Source of the DNA: Candidatus Solibacter sp.
GTDB lineage: Bacteria > Acidobacteriota > Terriglobia > Bryobacterales > Bryobacteraceae
Length of the DNA stretch: 7,727 nucleotides
Reading direction: 5' to 3'
Assembly (NCBI GenBank): GCA_017883345.1
Contig: JADGNT010000212.1
Coordinates: forward strand, 1-7,727
A program made the translations under genes and the position numbers. The notes beneath the pieces are model-generated. The model worked only from the letters and a program-made list of their open reading frames with translations, made no database searches and was not told the origin of the DNA. The stretch's first letter is position 1. Every line of letters begins with the position of its first letter. Below, one piece after another: positions 7,628-7,727 of this stretch.

Positions 7628-7727
7628 CTACGAAGCCAGCGCCCGCACCACGATCCAGGATTTTTCGAATAGGCTCAGGCGGACGCGGCGCGAGAAGACG
7701 TCGTAGTTGGTGGCTTCGATGCGCTCT
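7628..7727 (-). CDS. Squalene/phytoene synthase family protein, C-terminal end (cut by window edge)
   Basis: Only the last 32 residues lie in the window, reading ERIEATNYDVFSRRVRLS, then LFEKSWIVVRALAS before the TAG stop at 7630-7628. The RIEA-x2-YDVFSRRVRLS pattern matches, from memory, the C terminus of trans-isoprenyl diphosphate synthases of the squalene/phytoene synthase group. The HpnD-type presqualene diphosphate synthases of hopanoid producers end similarly. Such an enzyme condenses two farnesyl diphosphates. The catalytic aspartate-rich motifs are outside the window, so HpnC, HpnD and phytoene synthase cannot be told apart. The gene is convergent with tatA and the small Cys/His gene, with the inverted-repeat element between them. 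Confidence 0.65.
   Translation of the reverse strand, partial: ERIEATNYDVFSRRVRLSLFEKSWIVVRALAS

Overview
The window looks like chromosomal DNA from a GC-rich Gram-negative bacterium, most likely an acidobacterium of the Solibacter type. This is an inference from gene order, from an extended SecF, and from intergenic dispersed-type repeats. No ribosomal RNA or other taxonomic marker is present. Almost every gene serves the cell envelope: protein export, TonB energy coupling, lipid transport, Tat export and a squalene-type synthase.

Layout. Positions 1-6943 are all minus strand. In transcription order they hold an MCE/MlaD-like lipid transport protein (6943-5924), tRNA-guanine transglycosylase tgt (5771-4632), yajC (4613-4278), secD (4247-2628), secF (2530-1295), a TonB-like energy transducer (1233-475) and the N-terminal part of an ExbB/TolQ/MotA-family proton channel (407 to the window edge). 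The tgt-yajC-secD-secF order is the classic conserved Sec accessory cluster. Here it is continued by TonB and ExbB-type genes. A compact divergent promoter region (6944-7019) separates this block from a plus-strand pair: tatA (7020-7220) and a small Cys/His-rich protein (7224-7472). The right edge holds the C-terminal end of a minus-strand squalene/phytoene synthase family protein (7727-7628).

How the genes work together. YajC, SecD and SecF assist the late, proton-driven steps of Sec export. TatA forms the pore of the parallel Tat pathway. TonB with the ExbB-type channel carries proton-motive energy to the outer membrane. The MCE protein binds lipids in transit between membranes. Tgt makes the queuosine precursor in tRNA and is a traditional genomic neighbour of yajC rather than a functional partner.

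Non-coding structure. Three gaps carry repeats: a hairpin-forming 'GTGTTCATCTGTGG'-type element between mlaD and tgt (5847-5911), a 19-bp tandem duplication between secD and secF (2582-2619), and a symmetrical nested inverted repeat between the small Cys/His gene and the synthase end (7502-7622). The most unusual coding feature is an extra domain of about 77 residues in SecF that resembles helix-hairpin-helix repeats. I see no clearly new multi-gene system, mobile element, CRISPR array or RNA gene.
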